NCBI GenBank assembly: GCA_002951995.1
Contig: CP019797.1
Span: 2,650,501 to 2,714,500, forward strand
Source: Stenotrophomonas acidaminiphila
Lineage (GTDB): Bacteria; Pseudomonadota; Gammaproteobacteria; Xanthomonadales; Xanthomonadaceae
Direction: 5' to 3'
DNA: 64,000 bases
Position 1 is the stretch's first letter. Each line of letters opens with the position of its first letter. Below the pieces are notes generated by a model. The model had not been told where the DNA came from. It ran no database searches and saw nothing but the letters and a program-made list of their open reading frames with translations. The translations under genes and the position numbers were made by a program. Below, piece after piece: positions 35,988 to 45,504 of the stretch.

Positions 35988-36851
35988 ATGGCATTTCTCG
36001 ACCAGCATCCCGGCATCGGCTACCCGGCCGCTGCCGGACTGGGGTTGCTGATCGGCAGCTTCCTTAACGTGGTGATCCTGCGCCTGCCTAGGCGCATGGA
36101 GTGGCAGTGGAAGCGCGATGCGCGCGAGATCCTGGGCGAGCCGGACATCTACGAGCCGCCGCCGCCGGGCGTGGTGGTGGAGCCTTCGCATTGCCCGCAC
36201 TGCAAGCACAAACTGAGCTGGTACGAGAACATCCCGCTGTTCAGCTGGCTGCTGCAGCGCGGGCGCTGCCGCCATTGCCAGGCGCCGATCTCCATCCAGT
36301 ACCCGCTGGTGGAGTTGTTGACAGCGGTGCTGGTGCTGGCCAGCGTGTGGCAGTTCGGCTTCGGCTGGCAGGGTTTCGGCGCGATCGTCCTGACCTGTTT
36401 CCTGATCGCGTTGTCCGGCATCGATCTGCGCACCCAGCTGCTGCCCGACCAGTTGACCCTGCCGCTGATGTGGCTGGGCCTGATCGGCAGCATGGACAAT
36501 CTGTACATGCCCACCAAACCGGCGTTGATCGGTGCCGCGGTTGGCTACCTGTCGCTGTGGACCGTGTGGTGGCTGTTCAAGCAGATCACCGGCAAGGAAG
36601 GCATGGGCCACGGCGATTTCAAGCTGCTGGCGGCACTAGGCGCATGGTGCGGATTGAAGGGCATCCTGCCGATCATCCTGCTGTCCTCGCTGGTGGGCGC
36701 CATCGTCGGCTCGATCTGGCTGTACGCGCGCGGGCGCGACCGTGCCACGCCCATTCCGTTCGGCCCCTACCTGGCCATCGCCGGCTGGCTGGTCTTCATG
36801 TGGGGCGATCCGATGATCGCCGCCTACCGGCAGTGGGCCGGCCTGGCGTGA
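35988..36851 (+). CDS. pilD: PilD, type IV prepilin peptidase and N-methyltransferase
   Basis: 287-residue polytopic aspartyl protease that cleaves prepilin leaders and methylates the new Phe. Two CxxC pairs in the cytoplasmic loop (CPHCKHKLSW, CRHCQAPI) bind zinc; the catalytic aspartates are in LSGIDLRTQLLPD and GMGHGDFKLLAALGAW (GxGD motif). Seven bases after pilC and 46 before coaE. Both pilins and other pseudopilins are its substrates. Confidence 0.95.
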   Translation: MAFLDQHPGIGYPAAAGLGLLIGSFLNVVILRLPRRMEWQWKRDAREILGEPDIYEPPPPGVVVEPSHCPHCKHKLSWYENIPLFSWLLQRGRCRHCQAPISIQYPLVELLTAVLVLASVWQFGFGWQGFGAIVLTCFLIALSGIDLRTQLLPDQLTLPLMWLGLIGSMDNLYMPTKPALIGAAVGYLSLWTVWWLFKQITGKEGMGHGDFKLLAALGAWCGLKGILPIILLSSLVGAIVGSIWLYARGRDRATPIPFGPYLAIAGWLVFMWGDPMIAAYRQWAGLA

Positions 36852-36897
36852 TCCGGGCCCGCGGTCCCGCCCACCCGCTGGGCACGGGCCACGGCCC

Positions 36898-37521
36898 ATG
36901 AGCCGCTTCATCGTCGGGCTTACCGGCGGCATCGCCTCGGGCAAGAGCGAGGTCACCAAACGCTTCGAAGGACTCGGCATCGCGGTGGCCGACGCGGACA
37001 TCGCCGCACGCGAAGTGGTGGCGCCGGGCAGCCCCGCCCTGGCACAGATCAGCCGCCGCTTCGGCAACGCGATGCTGCTGGCCGACGGCACCCTCGACCG
37101 GGCGCGACTGCGCGAGCATGTGTTCGGCAACGACGCCGAACGCCGGGCACTGGAAGCCATCACCCACCCGGCCATCCGCGCCCGCGTGCGAGAAATCTGC
37201 GAGGCCGCCGACAGCCCCTATGCCATCGCCGCGGTGCCGCTGTTGGCTGAAGCCGGCGGTCGCGCAGCCTATCCCTGGCTGGACCGTATCGTGGTGGTCG
37301 ACGCCGCCGAGCCGGTGCGCCACGCCCGCCTGCTCCAACGCGACAGCATCGATGCCGCTCTGGCGACACGCATGATCCAGGCACAGGCCAGCCGCGCGCA
37401 GCGGCTGGCGCTGGCCGACGACGTGATCGTCAATGACGGGCACCCGGAGCACCTGCAGCCGCAGGTGGAAGCACTGGATCGCCTGTACCGGGGCCTGGCT
37501 GCCGGCAATACGCCGCCCTGA
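36898..37521 (+). CDS. coaE: Dephospho-CoA kinase
   Basis: 207-residue cytoplasmic kinase for the last step of CoA synthesis. P-loop GLTGGIASGKSEVTKRF, DADIAAREVVAPGSPAL, ITHPAIRARV and VPLLAEAGG are the family landmarks. The pilD-coaE linkage is widespread in gammaproteobacteria and probably has no functional meaning. It is convergent with the two-component genes that follow. Confidence 0.95.
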   Translation: MSRFIVGLTGGIASGKSEVTKRFEGLGIAVADADIAAREVVAPGSPALAQISRRFGNAMLLADGTLDRARLREHVFGNDAERRALEAITHPAIRARVREICEAADSPYAIAAVPLLAEAGGRAAYPWLDRIVVVDAAEPVRHARLLQRDSIDAALATRMIQAQASRAQRLALADDVIVNDGHPEHLQPQVEALDRLYRGLAAGNTPP

Positions 37522-37551
37522 CGCGTCCAGCGCCCACCGCCACCGCGGCGG

Positions 37552-38889
37552 TCAGCCCGCCGGGGCGAAAATCAGCCGGCCGACCACACCGCGCTCGGCG
37601 CCCGGCCGGATGCTGACCTGCCAGCCGTACAGCGCACACAGCCGGCTGACGATGGACAGGCCGATGCCGCCGCCCTGCGAATGGCCGGCGTGGGTACCGC
37701 GGTAGCCACGCTGGAACAGGCTCGCGGCATCCTTTTCGCTCAACCCGGGGCCGGTGTCGATCACTTCGACCGCGTCATCCAGCACCCGGACCCGGACCTG
37801 GCCTTGCTGGGTGTACTTCACCGCGTTGCCGATCAGGTTGCCCAGCGCCACCGACAGCGCCGCCTCCGGCGCGTCGATGACCAGGTCACGGCCGCCCTCC
37901 AGCACCAGCTCCAGCGGCTTGCCACCGAGCTGCGCACGGTGCGCATCGAGCAGCTGCTCGGCGACCTTGGCGACGTTGCTGCTGCCCTGCCCGCGCTCGT
38001 TGCGCGATAGCAGCAGCAGCGAGCCGATCAGATCGCTGCACTGTTGCTCGGCACGCTGGATGCGCTGCAGGCGCTGCAGCACCTTCTCGTCCAGGCCCGG
38101 GCGCGCGAGCAGCAGCTCGGTCGCGCCACGGATCACCGCCAGTGGCGTGCGCAGTTCGTGGCTCACGTCCGCATTGAACTCACGGTCGCGCTGCACCACT
38201 TCGGTCAGGCGCGCGGAATAGTCGTCCAGCGCCACGGCCAGCTGCCCCACCTCATCGTCGGGGAACCGCGGTGCAAGGGGTTCGGGATGAGTGCTGCCGC
38301 CACGGTAGGCCTGCAGGCGGGCGGCGAGATCCGACACCGGGCGCATCACCCGCGAAGCAGACCACCACCCGAGCACCCAGGACAGCAGGCTGAACACCAG
38401 CACGGACAGGATCAGCGCGCGCTTCAACTGCTGTTCGCCGCGCATCGACTGGCTCATGTCGTAGGCGACGAAAAACCAGGCATCGTCCGTCTTGCGCACA
38501 CCGACCTTGTAGGAAAACGCCTTGCCGTCGGCATCCTGGCCACTGAAATTATGGATGCCGTCCTGCAGGTGCTCCCATTCGGGATAATCGCGACGCAACC
38601 CTTCCAGTTTGTCGGGGCGATAGAGGAACGCGCGCATCTGCTGCACCGGCGCCACCACTTCGCGGCCACCGCTCTGGATGTAGCTCTGCCAGGAGGCATC
38701 CAGATTTCGGTTCATCACATCTTCGACCAACTGGTTTTCCACGCGCATGCGCGCCCAGTTGGTAGCGAACGCGAACAGCGCCGTCAGGCAGAAGCCCAGC
38801 AGCACGAACGAAACGATGATGCGGCTGCGCAGGCGGCGGCGATAGCGCCCCTGCCTGTGGACGACCGCCGACGATGCGGCTTCAGGCAT
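37552..38889 (-). CDS. OmpR-type partner sensor histidine kinase
   Basis: About 445 residues. Membrane segment RIIVSFVLLGFCLTALFAFATNW, a periplasmic sensor part, second segment LILSVLVFSLLSWVLGWW, HAMP domain (SRVMRPVSDLAARLQAY), H-box FNADVSHELRTPLAVIRGATELLL, then NLIGNAVKYT, DTGPGLS and GGGIGLSIVSRL. The start is ATG 38889, overlapping the regulator by eight bases; ATG 38919 would overlap by 38. Upstream regulator 38882-39559 is the cognate partner. It resembles the PhoQ/ColS/RaxH group in Xanthomonas, but the exact ortholog cannot be decided here. Confidence 0.88.
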   Translation of the reverse strand: MPEAASSAVVHRQGRYRRRLRSRIIVSFVLLGFCLTALFAFATNWARMRVENQLVEDVMNRNLDASWQSYIQSGGREVVAPVQQMRAFLYRPDKLEGLRRDYPEWEHLQDGIHNFSGQDADGKAFSYKVGVRKTDDAWFFVAYDMSQSMRGEQQLKRALILSVLVFSLLSWVLGWWSASRVMRPVSDLAARLQAYRGGSTHPEPLAPRFPDDEVGQLAVALDDYSARLTEVVQRDREFNADVSHELRTPLAVIRGATELLLARPGLDEKVLQRLQRIQRAEQQCSDLIGSLLLLSRNERGQGSSNVAKVAEQLLDAHRAQLGGKPLELVLEGGRDLVIDAPEAALSVALGNLIGNAVKYTQQGQVRVRVLDDAVEVIDTGPGLSEKDAASLFQRGYRGTHAGHSQGGGIGLSIVSRLCALYGWQVSIRPGAERGVVGRLIFAPAG

Positions 38890-39559
38890 CGGGTGCGGCG
38901 ATCCGGTATCCGATGCCATGGCGGGTCTGGATCATGGGTGCGTTGAACGGCTTGTCCACCACCGCACGCAGGCCATGGATATGTACACGCAACGAATCCG
39001 AGTCGGGCAGCTCCTCGCCCCATACCCGGGTTTCCAGTTCCTGCCGGGTAACCACCGCCGGCGAGGCTTCCATCAATGCCTGCAGGATCTTGAGCGCGGT
39101 CGGGTTGAGCTGCAGCAGCTTGCCCTGGCGGCGCACTTCCAGCGTGTCCAGGTTGTACTCCAGGTCGCCGGTTTCCAGCACCCGGGTGTGCCCACCCTTG
39201 CCGCGGCGCGATAGCGCGTTGAGCCGCACCTCGACTTCCTGCAGCGCGAACGGTTTGATCAGGTAGTCGTCGGCGCCGGAGTCGAACCCGGCCAGCTTGT
39301 TGTCCAGCGAATCGCGCGCGGTGAGCATCAGCACCGGGGTCTGCTTGCGCGCGTCGTTGCGCAGCTTGCGGCAGACCTCGATGCCGTCCATGCCCGGCAG
39401 GTTCAGGTCGAGCACGATCGCATCGAAATCGTGCACGACTGCCAGGTGCAGGCCGGTGACGCCGTCGGCCGCGAAATCCACCGTATGCCCGCGGTCCTCG
39501 AGGTAGTCCCCGAGGTTGGCCGCGATGTCGCTGTTGTCTTCGATTACGAGAATGCGCAC
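38882..39559 (-). CDS. OmpR-family response regulator
   Basis: 225 residues. Receiver domain with MRILVIEDNSDIAANL, acceptor Asp in AIVLDLNLPGMDG, LTARD and the Lys in DYLIKPFAL; winged-helix output domain with VWGEELPDSDSLRVHIHGLRAVVDKP and IQTRHGIGYRI. First gene of a regulator-kinase operon. A small exported protein gene ends ten bases upstream of its start on the same strand and may belong to the unit. Confidence 0.92.
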   Translation of the reverse strand: MRILVIEDNSDIAANLGDYLEDRGHTVDFAADGVTGLHLAVVHDFDAIVLDLNLPGMDGIEVCRKLRNDARKQTPVLMLTARDSLDNKLAGFDSGADDYLIKPFALQEVEVRLNALSRRGKGGHTRVLETGDLEYNLDTLEVRRQGKLLQLNPTALKILQALMEASPAVVTRQELETRVWGEELPDSDSLRVHIHGLRAVVDKPFNAPMIQTRHGIGYRIAAPDA

Positions 39560-39569
39560 GTGTAGAACC

Positions 39570-40037
39570 TTAGTTTGTATTGGGCTTGGAATAATTACGC
39601 TGATTTTCCTTCAGGAAATCGGTCGACTGCTCGCGGATCCTGCGCCTCTCGGCCACTGTCAGGCATTGTGACACGGTGCGGTGTGAACCCACCGCCATCT
39701 CGCGCTTGCACACGACGCGACTGTCGGCACGTGCTTTGGTCAGCACAGTGTTGACCAGCTCCTGGTCGTTGAACAGCTGGACCTTGTCCGCTTCCTCGAG
39801 CTTGGTGGTGTCTGGCTCGGCGCCAATAAGCGCCTCCATGCGCTGCAGAGCGTCCGCAACGCTCTGCCGGTCCGCGCTTGAGATCTCGGAATACGTTTCC
39901 CCGTACAGGTCCTTGCGGATCTGCTGCGCCTGCGCCGAGAACGGCATTGCGACATTGAGTGCATCACCCGACTTGGAGTCGTTGGCGAAGGCCATCAACG
40001 GCCAAGCCAGACAAAGAAGTACGTACTTGAGCTTCAT
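39570..40037 (-). CDS. Exported hypothetical protein upstream of the two-component genes
   Basis: 155 residues. Signal peptide MKLKYVLLCLAWPLMAFAN, then a hydrophilic helical protein with two Cys (VVCKREMA, SQCLTVAE) and basic/acidic runs (AERRRIREQSTDFLKENQRNYSK). No family recognised. ATG 40037 has AAAGGAAAGG directly upstream. Ten bases separate it from the response regulator gene, so it may be cotranscribed and could be an input or output of that system. Confidence 0.72.
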   Translation of the reverse strand: MKLKYVLLCLAWPLMAFANDSKSGDALNVAMPFSAQAQQIRKDLYGETYSEISSADRQSVADALQRMEALIGAEPDTTKLEEADKVQLFNDQELVNTVLTKARADSRVVCKREMAVGSHRTVSQCLTVAERRRIREQSTDFLKENQRNYSKPNTN

Positions 40038-40123
40038 ACCTTTCCTTTGGCATCTGCTATGGGTTGCGCGGCCCATCACATTCGCATCGACGAGCACGCG
40101 CCGCAAGCACATCTTCGGGAAGG

Positions 40124-40157
40124 ATAAAACAAGGCCCCGGCGAGCACCGCCAGGGCC
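40124..40157 (-). terminator. Terminator downstream of rimK
   Basis: Minus-strand stem GGCCCTGGCG/CGCCGGGGCC (one G-T pair) with a five-base loop, followed by TTGTTTTATCC. About 114 bases after the rimK stop; it separates rimK from the exported hypothetical gene. Confidence 0.8.
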
Positions 40158-40225
40158 TGAAGATTCCCGATCACCGGACCCGCTGAGGAGGGCTGGTCAC
40201 AGTGGGGCCAGCGTAGGGCCGGGGG

Positions 40226-40246
40226 AATTAAAGACCCGTTAAAACG
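40226..40246 (-). promoter_or_regulatory. PhoP-box-like direct repeat
   Basis: Minus strand GTTTTA-ACGGG-TCTTTA: two hexamers with an 11-base period, the arrangement recognised by OmpR/PhoP regulators. It lies between rimK and its terminator, about 190 bases before the small exported protein gene, so which gene it would serve is unclear. Weak evidence. Confidence 0.3.
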
Positions 40247-40270
40247 GTGCAAGCAATTCGGAATCCGGGC

Positions 40271-41146
40271 TCAGCGCCTGAGGTTGACCACGTAGTCGAT
40301 CATCCGCCCGGCGAGATCGCCGCCGGAAACGCTCTCGATGCCCTCCAGCCCGGGCGTGGAATTGACTTCGAGCACCAGCGGCCCGCGCCGGGAGCGGATC
40401 ATGTCCACCCCGGCGATACCCAGCCCCAGGGCCTTGGCCGAGCGCACCGCCACCTGCTGCTCGGCCCGGCTGCAGACCGCCGGGCCGGCGCTGCCGCCGG
40501 CATGCAGGTTGGAACGGAAGTCGCCGTCCTGGGCCTGCCGGCGCATGGTCGCGACCACCTGGTCGCCCACCACCAGGCAACGCAGGTCCGCGCCCTGGGC
40601 CTCGGCAATGAACTCCTGCACCAGGAAATTGGCATACAGGCCGCGCAACGCCTCGACCGTGCCCTTGGACGCACTGAGCTTCTCGGTGAGGATCACCCCG
40701 CGCCCCTGGGTGCCCTCGCTGAGCTTCACCACGTGCGGCGGCGGCCCCAGCATGGACAGCAGGTCATGGGTGTCGTCCGGGTTGTCGCCGAACACCGTCA
40801 CCGGCATGTCGATGCCCTTGGCGGCCAGCAGCTGGTGCGCACGCAACTTGTCGCGCGCGCGCAGGATCGCGTCGGAGGGGTTGGGCGTGCGCGTGCCCAT
40901 CATCTCGAACTGGCGCAGCACCGCGGTGCCGTAGCGGGTGATGGAGGCACCGATGCGCGGGATCACCGCGTCGAAGCCGGACAGCGGCCGGCCCTTGTAG
41001 TGCATGCTGAAATCACCCGCGTTGATGCGCATGTAGCAGCGCAGCGGGTCGAGGATGCGCACGGTGTGGCCACGCGCGCGCGCGGCCTCGACCAGGCGCC
41101 GGGTCGAGTAGAGCTTGCTGTTGCGGGAGAGGATGGCGAGCTTCAT
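40271..41146 (-). CDS. rimK: RimK-family alpha-L-glutamate ligase
   Basis: 291-residue ATP-grasp enzyme of the RimK family, which adds glutamates to the C-terminus of ribosomal protein S6. [38 protein letters not shown] is the family N-terminus; [16 protein letters not shown] is the ATP-grasp loop; and [14 protein letters not shown] is the metal-binding end. ATG 41146 begins about 80 bases from the tRNA-Gly gene. Ends before the terminator at 40124-40157. Confidence 0.93.
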   Translation of the reverse strand: MKLAILSRNSKLYSTRRLVEAARARGHTVRILDPLRCYMRINAGDFSMHYKGRPLSGFDAVIPRIGASITRYGTAVLRQFEMMGTRTPNPSDAILRARDKLRAHQLLAAKGIDMPVTVFGDNPDDTHDLLSMLGPPPHVVKLSEGTQGRGVILTEKLSASKGTVEALRGLYANFLVQEFIAEAQGADLRCLVVGDQVVATMRRQAQDGDFRSNLHAGGSAGPAVCSRAEQQVAVRSAKALGLGIAGVDMIRSRRGPLVLEVNSTPGLEGIESVSGGDLAGRMIDYVVNLRR

Positions 41147-41226
41147 CGCGGAGCCTGGAAGTCAGGCCGGGCACATCACGCCCTGCCCAGGGCTGGCGCC
41201 TCGGTGCCTGCGCGGCACCTGGAAGA

Positions 41227-41300
41227 TGGAGCGGGTGAAGGGAATCGAACCCTCGTCGTAAGCTTGGGAAGCTTCTGCTCTACCATTGAGCTACACCCGC
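41227..41300 (-). tRNA. tRNA-Gly (anticodon CCC)
   Basis: Cloverleaf on the minus strand: acceptor GCGGGTG/CACCCGC, D arm GTAGCTCAATGGTAGAGC, anticodon loop TTCCCAA with anticodon CCC, T arm GAGGGTTCGATTCCCTT, discriminator T and encoded CCA (complement of 41227-41229). The outermost anticodon-stem pair appears mismatched (G-A), which is tolerated in some tRNAs. Confidence 0.95.
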
Positions 41301-41430
41301 GCGGCGATGCGCAGTCTATGTGGAGCGGGGCCTGCCGCGCAATGCCAACGTGCAACGCGTTACCTCGACGGGAGCCCCGGGCAGGGACGGCGCCGCGACA
41401 CGGCACCGTCCACAGCCGTCCACGTCCGGC

Positions 41431-43272
41431 TCAGAACCCGCCGCTGAACGTGGCGAACAGGGTGGCGTCGCGCGCCGACTTCTGCGCGGTGGTGGCGCTC
41501 AGGCCGATGTTGCTCTGCAGCCCCCACAGGCTCATCCGCGCACCCAGCACGGCGGTGGCGTAGTTGCGGTCGAACTGCAACCCGGGAACCCTGTAGGCGC
41601 CGACGTCGGCCATGGTCTGCAGCCAGGCGCTGGCCTGCTTGCCGCCGTCCTCGAACTCGTGGTCGTAGGTGACCTGCACGTAGGGACGGACGCTGCCACC
41701 GTCGAAGCGCGCCTGCCAGCCGATGCGGCCAACGGTGGAGTCCACGTCCTGGTTGCCGTAGCCCAGCGCGGTGGCGCCGGGATTGCTCTCCAGGTACCCG
41801 TCCAGCTTGACCTTCTGCCACACCACGCCCGCCACCGGACCGTGGCGGAAGCCGCCCTGCTGGCCGAACTCGTAGCCGGCGTTGAGCGCGGCGGTCAGGT
41901 TGCTGCCATCGGGCGATCCCCTGTGCTCGCGGGTGGCCGGGCCGAGCTGCACCTTGCGGGTAACGTCGTAACCCAGCCAGCTGTAGCTGGCCTGCCCGTT
42001 GACCCAGGCGCGCTCGCCATACCAGCCGGCAAATACGCCCAGGGTGGTGTCGGACTGGGTGAAATCGCCCATGCGGTTGCCGAAGTCCGCGTCCATCCGG
42101 CCGTACCCGGCGAACCCGCCGAACACCTTGCCATCACGCGCCCAGTCGACGCCGAACAGGCCGGCCGGCGCCATGCCGTCGTACAGCCGGCCATGGTCGT
42201 AGCGCTGCATGTCGCCGCGCACGTTGCCCCACCAGCTCATGCCGTCGGCCGGACGGCCCGCCAGGTGACCGCCGACCTGGTCGGCACGGGCACGGCCGGT
42301 GGTCTGCGCCGAGTGCGTCAGCACCTGCTGCAGGCGCGGCGCCTCGAGCACCGAAATCGAGTACTGTCCGAGGATCTTGTGGGCGGCGGTGGTCGGATGC
42401 ACGCCATCGGCGAACACGTAGGTGTCGGCGGCATTCGGGCTGACATAGTTCAGCGGCGTGCAGGTCAGCGACTGCGCGGTGATCTGCGGCTGGCACGCGG
42501 TGCCGGACACGTTGCTGAAGCCGTAGGCGCCGGGGTTGGCGACGATTTCCTGGAGGATGCTGAAGGTGTCGACCGGGATCACCTGCAGGCCGGCCTGCTT
42601 GAGCCCGCCGAACAGCGCATCGTTGTACGCCTTGGCCAGCGCGGTGCCCTGCGCCATGGCCACCGGGCCGCCGGCGCGCGAGGACGGGGTCAGGCCGATG
42701 TCGGGCAGGTTCGGCACCATCACGTACTGGGCGCCGGCCGCCTTGAGCGTGGCGACCATGCCCACCTGGCTGGCGACCGCCGCGCCGATGGTGGCCTGCG
42801 CCGGTGCGCCGCCGGCCACCGCGAACAGGTCGTTGGCGCCGCCCCACACGGTGTACAGGGCATTGGCATCGGCCTTGCCGCCGTTGGCCGCCAGGTAATG
42901 GTTGAGCTGGGTCTTGAGCGACGGTGTCGGCGGCAGCAGCGGGCTCAGCGGATTGGGCACATCCACGCCCACGCGGGCGCCGCCGGCGGCGTAGTTGTCG
43001 CCCACCTGGCCATTGCCGTTGGGCAGGGCATTGGTGCCGTAGTACCGGGCCAGGTAGTCGGACCAGACCCAGCCGGGGTTGGTGGTGAAGCGGCCCGCCA
43101 CCGAGGCGCTGGGATTGGCCTGCACCAGGATGGGACGGAAGTAGCCGGTGTCGGTCAGGCTGTCGCCGAAGAACACGGTCCTGGAAAACGGCGACTGCGC
43201 CATGGCCGGGACGGCGGCGGCGGCCAGCGCCAGGGCGAGCGCGGAGCGGAGTGGACGGGAAACGACACGCAT
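41431..43272 (-). CDS. Autotransporter GDSL esterase/lipase (EstA type)
   Basis: 613-residue type V secreted esterase. Signal peptide (MRVVSRPLRSALALALAAAAVPAMAQ), GDSL hydrolase passenger with block I FFGDSLTDTGYF (nucleophile Ser), GGAND (block III) and FADGVHPTTAAH (catalytic Asp-His), then a C-terminal 12-strand beta-barrel ending in Phe (DATLFATFSGGF). ATG 43272 follows AGGAG. Homologues in Pseudomonas (EstA) affect rhamnolipid production and motility, and Xanthomonadaceae relatives are secreted lipases. Monocistronic, divergent from thiS. Confidence 0.93.
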   Translation of the reverse strand: MRVVSRPLRSALALALAAAAVPAMAQSPFSRTVFFGDSLTDTGYFRPILVQANPSASVAGRFTTNPGWVWSDYLARYYGTNALPNGNGQVGDNYAAGGARVGVDVPNPLSPLLPPTPSLKTQLNHYLAANGGKADANALYTVWGGANDLFAVAGGAPAQATIGAAVASQVGMVATLKAAGAQYVMVPNLPDIGLTPSSRAGGPVAMAQGTALAKAYNDALFGGLKQAGLQVIPVDTFSILQEIVANPGAYGFSNVSGTACQPQITAQSLTCTPLNYVSPNAADTYVFADGVHPTTAAHKILGQYSISVLEAPRLQQVLTHSAQTTGRARADQVGGHLAGRPADGMSWWGNVRGDMQRYDHGRLYDGMAPAGLFGVDWARDGKVFGGFAGYGRMDADFGNRMGDFTQSDTTLGVFAGWYGERAWVNGQASYSWLGYDVTRKVQLGPATREHRGSPDGSNLTAALNAGYEFGQQGGFRHGPVAGVVWQKVKLDGYLESNPGATALGYGNQDVDSTVGRIGWQARFDGGSVRPYVQVTYDHEFEDGGKQASAWLQTMADVGAYRVPGLQFDRNYATAVLGARMSLWGLQSNIGLSATTAQKSARDATLFATFSGGF

Positions 43273-43409
43273 GGGGAGACTCCTGACGGACGAGGAAGGC
43301 GACAGCGTACGCCGCCGCATGGAAGTAGTTTTTCACCGCCCCACGGCCGGCTCACGCTGCACTGCCGCATGGGCTGGGATTTTCCGGCCCTGCTGGCCAG
43401 AATGACGGC

Positions 43410-43610
43410 ATGGACATCCAGCTCAATGGCGAAACCCGCCCCTTTCCCTCGCCCCTCACCCTGGCCGCGCTGCTGGCCGCCGAAGGCCTGGCCGAGCGCC
43501 GCGTGGCGGTGGAGGTCAACGGCGAAATCGTTCCCCGCGGGCGGCACGGCCAGTGGCAACTGCACGCCGGCGACGTGGTGGAGATCGTGCACGCGCTGGG
43601 CGGCGGGTGA
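43410..43610 (+). CDS. thiS: Sulfur carrier protein ThiS
   Basis: 66-residue ubiquitin-like protein that carries thiocarboxylate sulfur for the thiazole ring of thiamine. [13 protein letters not shown] start, [12 protein letters not shown] in the middle, and the essential C-terminal Gly-Gly (HALGGG). The ATG has no obvious ribosome binding site; CAGAAT at about 43399 could be a -10, giving a nearly leaderless message. thiG follows after 128 bases. Confidence 0.92.
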   Translation: MDIQLNGETRPFPSPLTLAALLAAEGLAERRVAVEVNGEIVPRGRHGQWQLHAGDVVEIVHALGGG

Positions 43611-43738
43611 TCTGCCGCCGCCGCAGGTGTGGGCTTCCCCCACACAGTCCCACCGGGCAAGCCGCATGCGCGGCAGGCGCCGCATCTACGCGACGACACC
43701 ACGCCACGCGGCCTGGCATGATCGGCGATAATCGCCCC

Positions 43739-44533
43739 ATGAACGCACACGTCCCCACCGATCCGCTGGTCATCGCCGGCAAGAGTTATGCGTCCCGGCT
43801 GTTGACCGGGACCGGCAAGTTCAAGGATCTGGAAGAAACCCGCCTGGCCACCGAGGCCGCCGGCGCCCAGATCGTCACCGTGGCCATCCGCCGCACCAAC
43901 ATCGGCCAGAACCCGGGCGAGCCCAACCTGCTCGACGTGCTGCCGCCGGGCCGCTACACCATCCTGCCCAACACCGCCGGCTGCTACACCGCCGAGGACG
44001 CGGTGCGCACCTGCCGCCTGGCGCGCGAACTGCTCGACGGCCACAACCTGACCAAGCTCGAAGTGCTGGGCGACCAGAAGACCCTGTACCCGGACGTGGT
44101 ACAGACCCTCAAGGCCGCCGAGCAGCTGGTCAAGGACGGCTTCGAGGTGATGGTCTACACCTCCGACGACCCGATCCTGTGCAAGCGCCTGGAGGAGATC
44201 GGCTGCGTCGCGGTGATGCCGCTGGCCGCGCCGATCGGGTCCGGGCTGGGCATCCAGAACCGCTACAACCTGATGGAGATCGTCGAGAACGCGCGGGTGC
44301 CGATCATCGTCGATGCCGGCGTCGGCACCGCCTCGGATGCCGCCATCGCCATGGAGCTGGGCTGCGACGGCGTGCTGATGAACACCGCCATCGCCGGCGC
44401 GCGCCATCCGGTGCTGATGGCCAGCGCCATGCGCAAGGCGGTCGAGGCCGGCCGCGAGGCCTTCCTGGCCGGGCGCATCCCGCGCAAACGCCATGCCAGC
44501 GCGTCCTCGCCGGTGGACGGGTTGATCGGCTGA
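43739..44533 (+). CDS. thiG: Thiazole synthase
   Basis: 264-residue TIM-barrel enzyme that makes the thiamine thiazole from DXP, dehydroglycine and ThiS thiocarboxylate. [37 protein letters not shown] (active Lys region) and [28 protein letters not shown] are the usual blocks. GATAAT at 43727-43732 sits seven bases before the ATG, so a leaderless transcript separate from thiS is possible. The stop overlaps the trmB start by one base. Confidence 0.95.
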   Translation: MNAHVPTDPLVIAGKSYASRLLTGTGKFKDLEETRLATEAAGAQIVTVAIRRTNIGQNPGEPNLLDVLPPGRYTILPNTAGCYTAEDAVRTCRLARELLDGHNLTKLEVLGDQKTLYPDVVQTLKAAEQLVKDGFEVMVYTSDDPILCKRLEEIGCVAVMPLAAPIGSGLGIQNRYNLMEIVENARVPIIVDAGVGTASDAAIAMELGCDGVLMNTAIAGARHPVLMASAMRKAVEAGREAFLAGRIPRKRHASASSPVDGLIG

Positions 44534-45285
44534 TGACCAATCCCTTTGAAAGCGCGGGCTCCAAGGCGCCGCCCAAGCCCTTCACCGTGACCGAAGGCCG
44601 CCGCGAGGTCCGCAGTTTCGTGCTGCGCCAGGGCCGTTTCACCCCCGCGCAGCAGCGCGCGTTCGACGAACGCTGGCCGCGTTTCGGCATCGACTTCAAT
44701 GGCCAGCCGCGCGACCTGGATGCCACCTTCGGCCGCAACGCGCCCAAGGTGCTGGAGATCGGCTTCGGCAACGGCGCCGCACTGCGTTTCGCCGCCCGGT
44801 TCGACCCGTCCAGGGACTACATCGGCATCGAGGTGCACGCCCCGGGCGTGGGCCGCCTGCTCAACGCACTGGCCGACGACGACGCCGGCAACGTCAGGCT
44901 CTACCACCACGACGCGGTGGAAGTGCTGGAGAAGGAGATTGCCGACGGCGCGCTGGACGAGGTGCGCATCTACTTCCCCGACCCGTGGCACAAGAAGCGC
45001 CACAACAAGCGGCGCCTGGTGCAGCCGGCATTCGCCGCGCTGCTGGTGCGCAAGCTGCACCCGGGCGGGCGGCTGCACTGCGCCACCGACTGGGCCGACT
45101 ACGCCGAACAGATGTGGGACGTGCTCGACGCCACCCCGGGCCTGGTCAACCGCGCCGGCCCGCGCGGCAGCGTGCCGCGCCCGGACTGGCGCCCGCAGAC
45201 GCATTTCGAGACCCGCGGCCAGAAGCTCGGCCATGGCGTCTGGGATCTGCTGTACGACCGGCAGGGAACGGGAACCGAGGGGTAA
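44533..45285 (+). CDS. trmB: tRNA (guanine-N7-)-methyltransferase
   Basis: 250-residue SAM enzyme that makes m7G46 in t[19 protein letters not shown] is motif [16 protein letters not shown] motif [25 protein letters not shown] the catalytic and tRNA-binding signature, and [13 protein letters not shown] the SAM pocket end. The N-terminal ~60 residues ([22 protein letters not shown]) are standard. Translationally coupled to thiG (TGATG). Confidence 0.95.
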   Translation: MTNPFESAGSKAPPKPFTVTEGRREVRSFVLRQGRFTPAQQRAFDERWPRFGIDFNGQPRDLDATFGRNAPKVLEIGFGNGAALRFAARFDPSRDYIGIEVHAPGVGRLLNALADDDAGNVRLYHHDAVEVLEKEIADGALDEVRIYFPDPWHKKRHNKRRLVQPAFAALLVRKLHPGGRLHCATDWADYAEQMWDVLDATPGLVNRAGPRGSVPRPDWRPQTHFETRGQKLGHGVWDLLYDRQGTGTEG

Positions 45286-45504
45286 GGAAATGCTGCCTTC
45301 ACGCACCAGCGCATCCGCGGACAGCGCCAGGCACCTGGTGCGGAAGGCCGGCCCCTCGTCCCGCCCCCGGCATACCGCTGCCGCCACCCGGTGCGGAATC
45401 GCAGGCGCGGTGCCCCATCCCGCCCCGGGGGCGGGCCGCGGGGTTGCGCCGCCCGCACCGACCGCGCGTGATTCCCGCCCCCTCCTGCGCGCCTGCCGGC
45501 CCTG

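Noticed and set aside
37552..39559. Naming the OmpR-type pair raxH/raxR or phoQ/phoP
   Set aside because: General resemblance only; the ortholog cannot be decided without alignment, so no symbol is given.
43273..43409. TPP riboswitch before thiS
   Set aside because: No thi-box core sequences are visible; a TPP element would be expected at thiC, which is not in the window.
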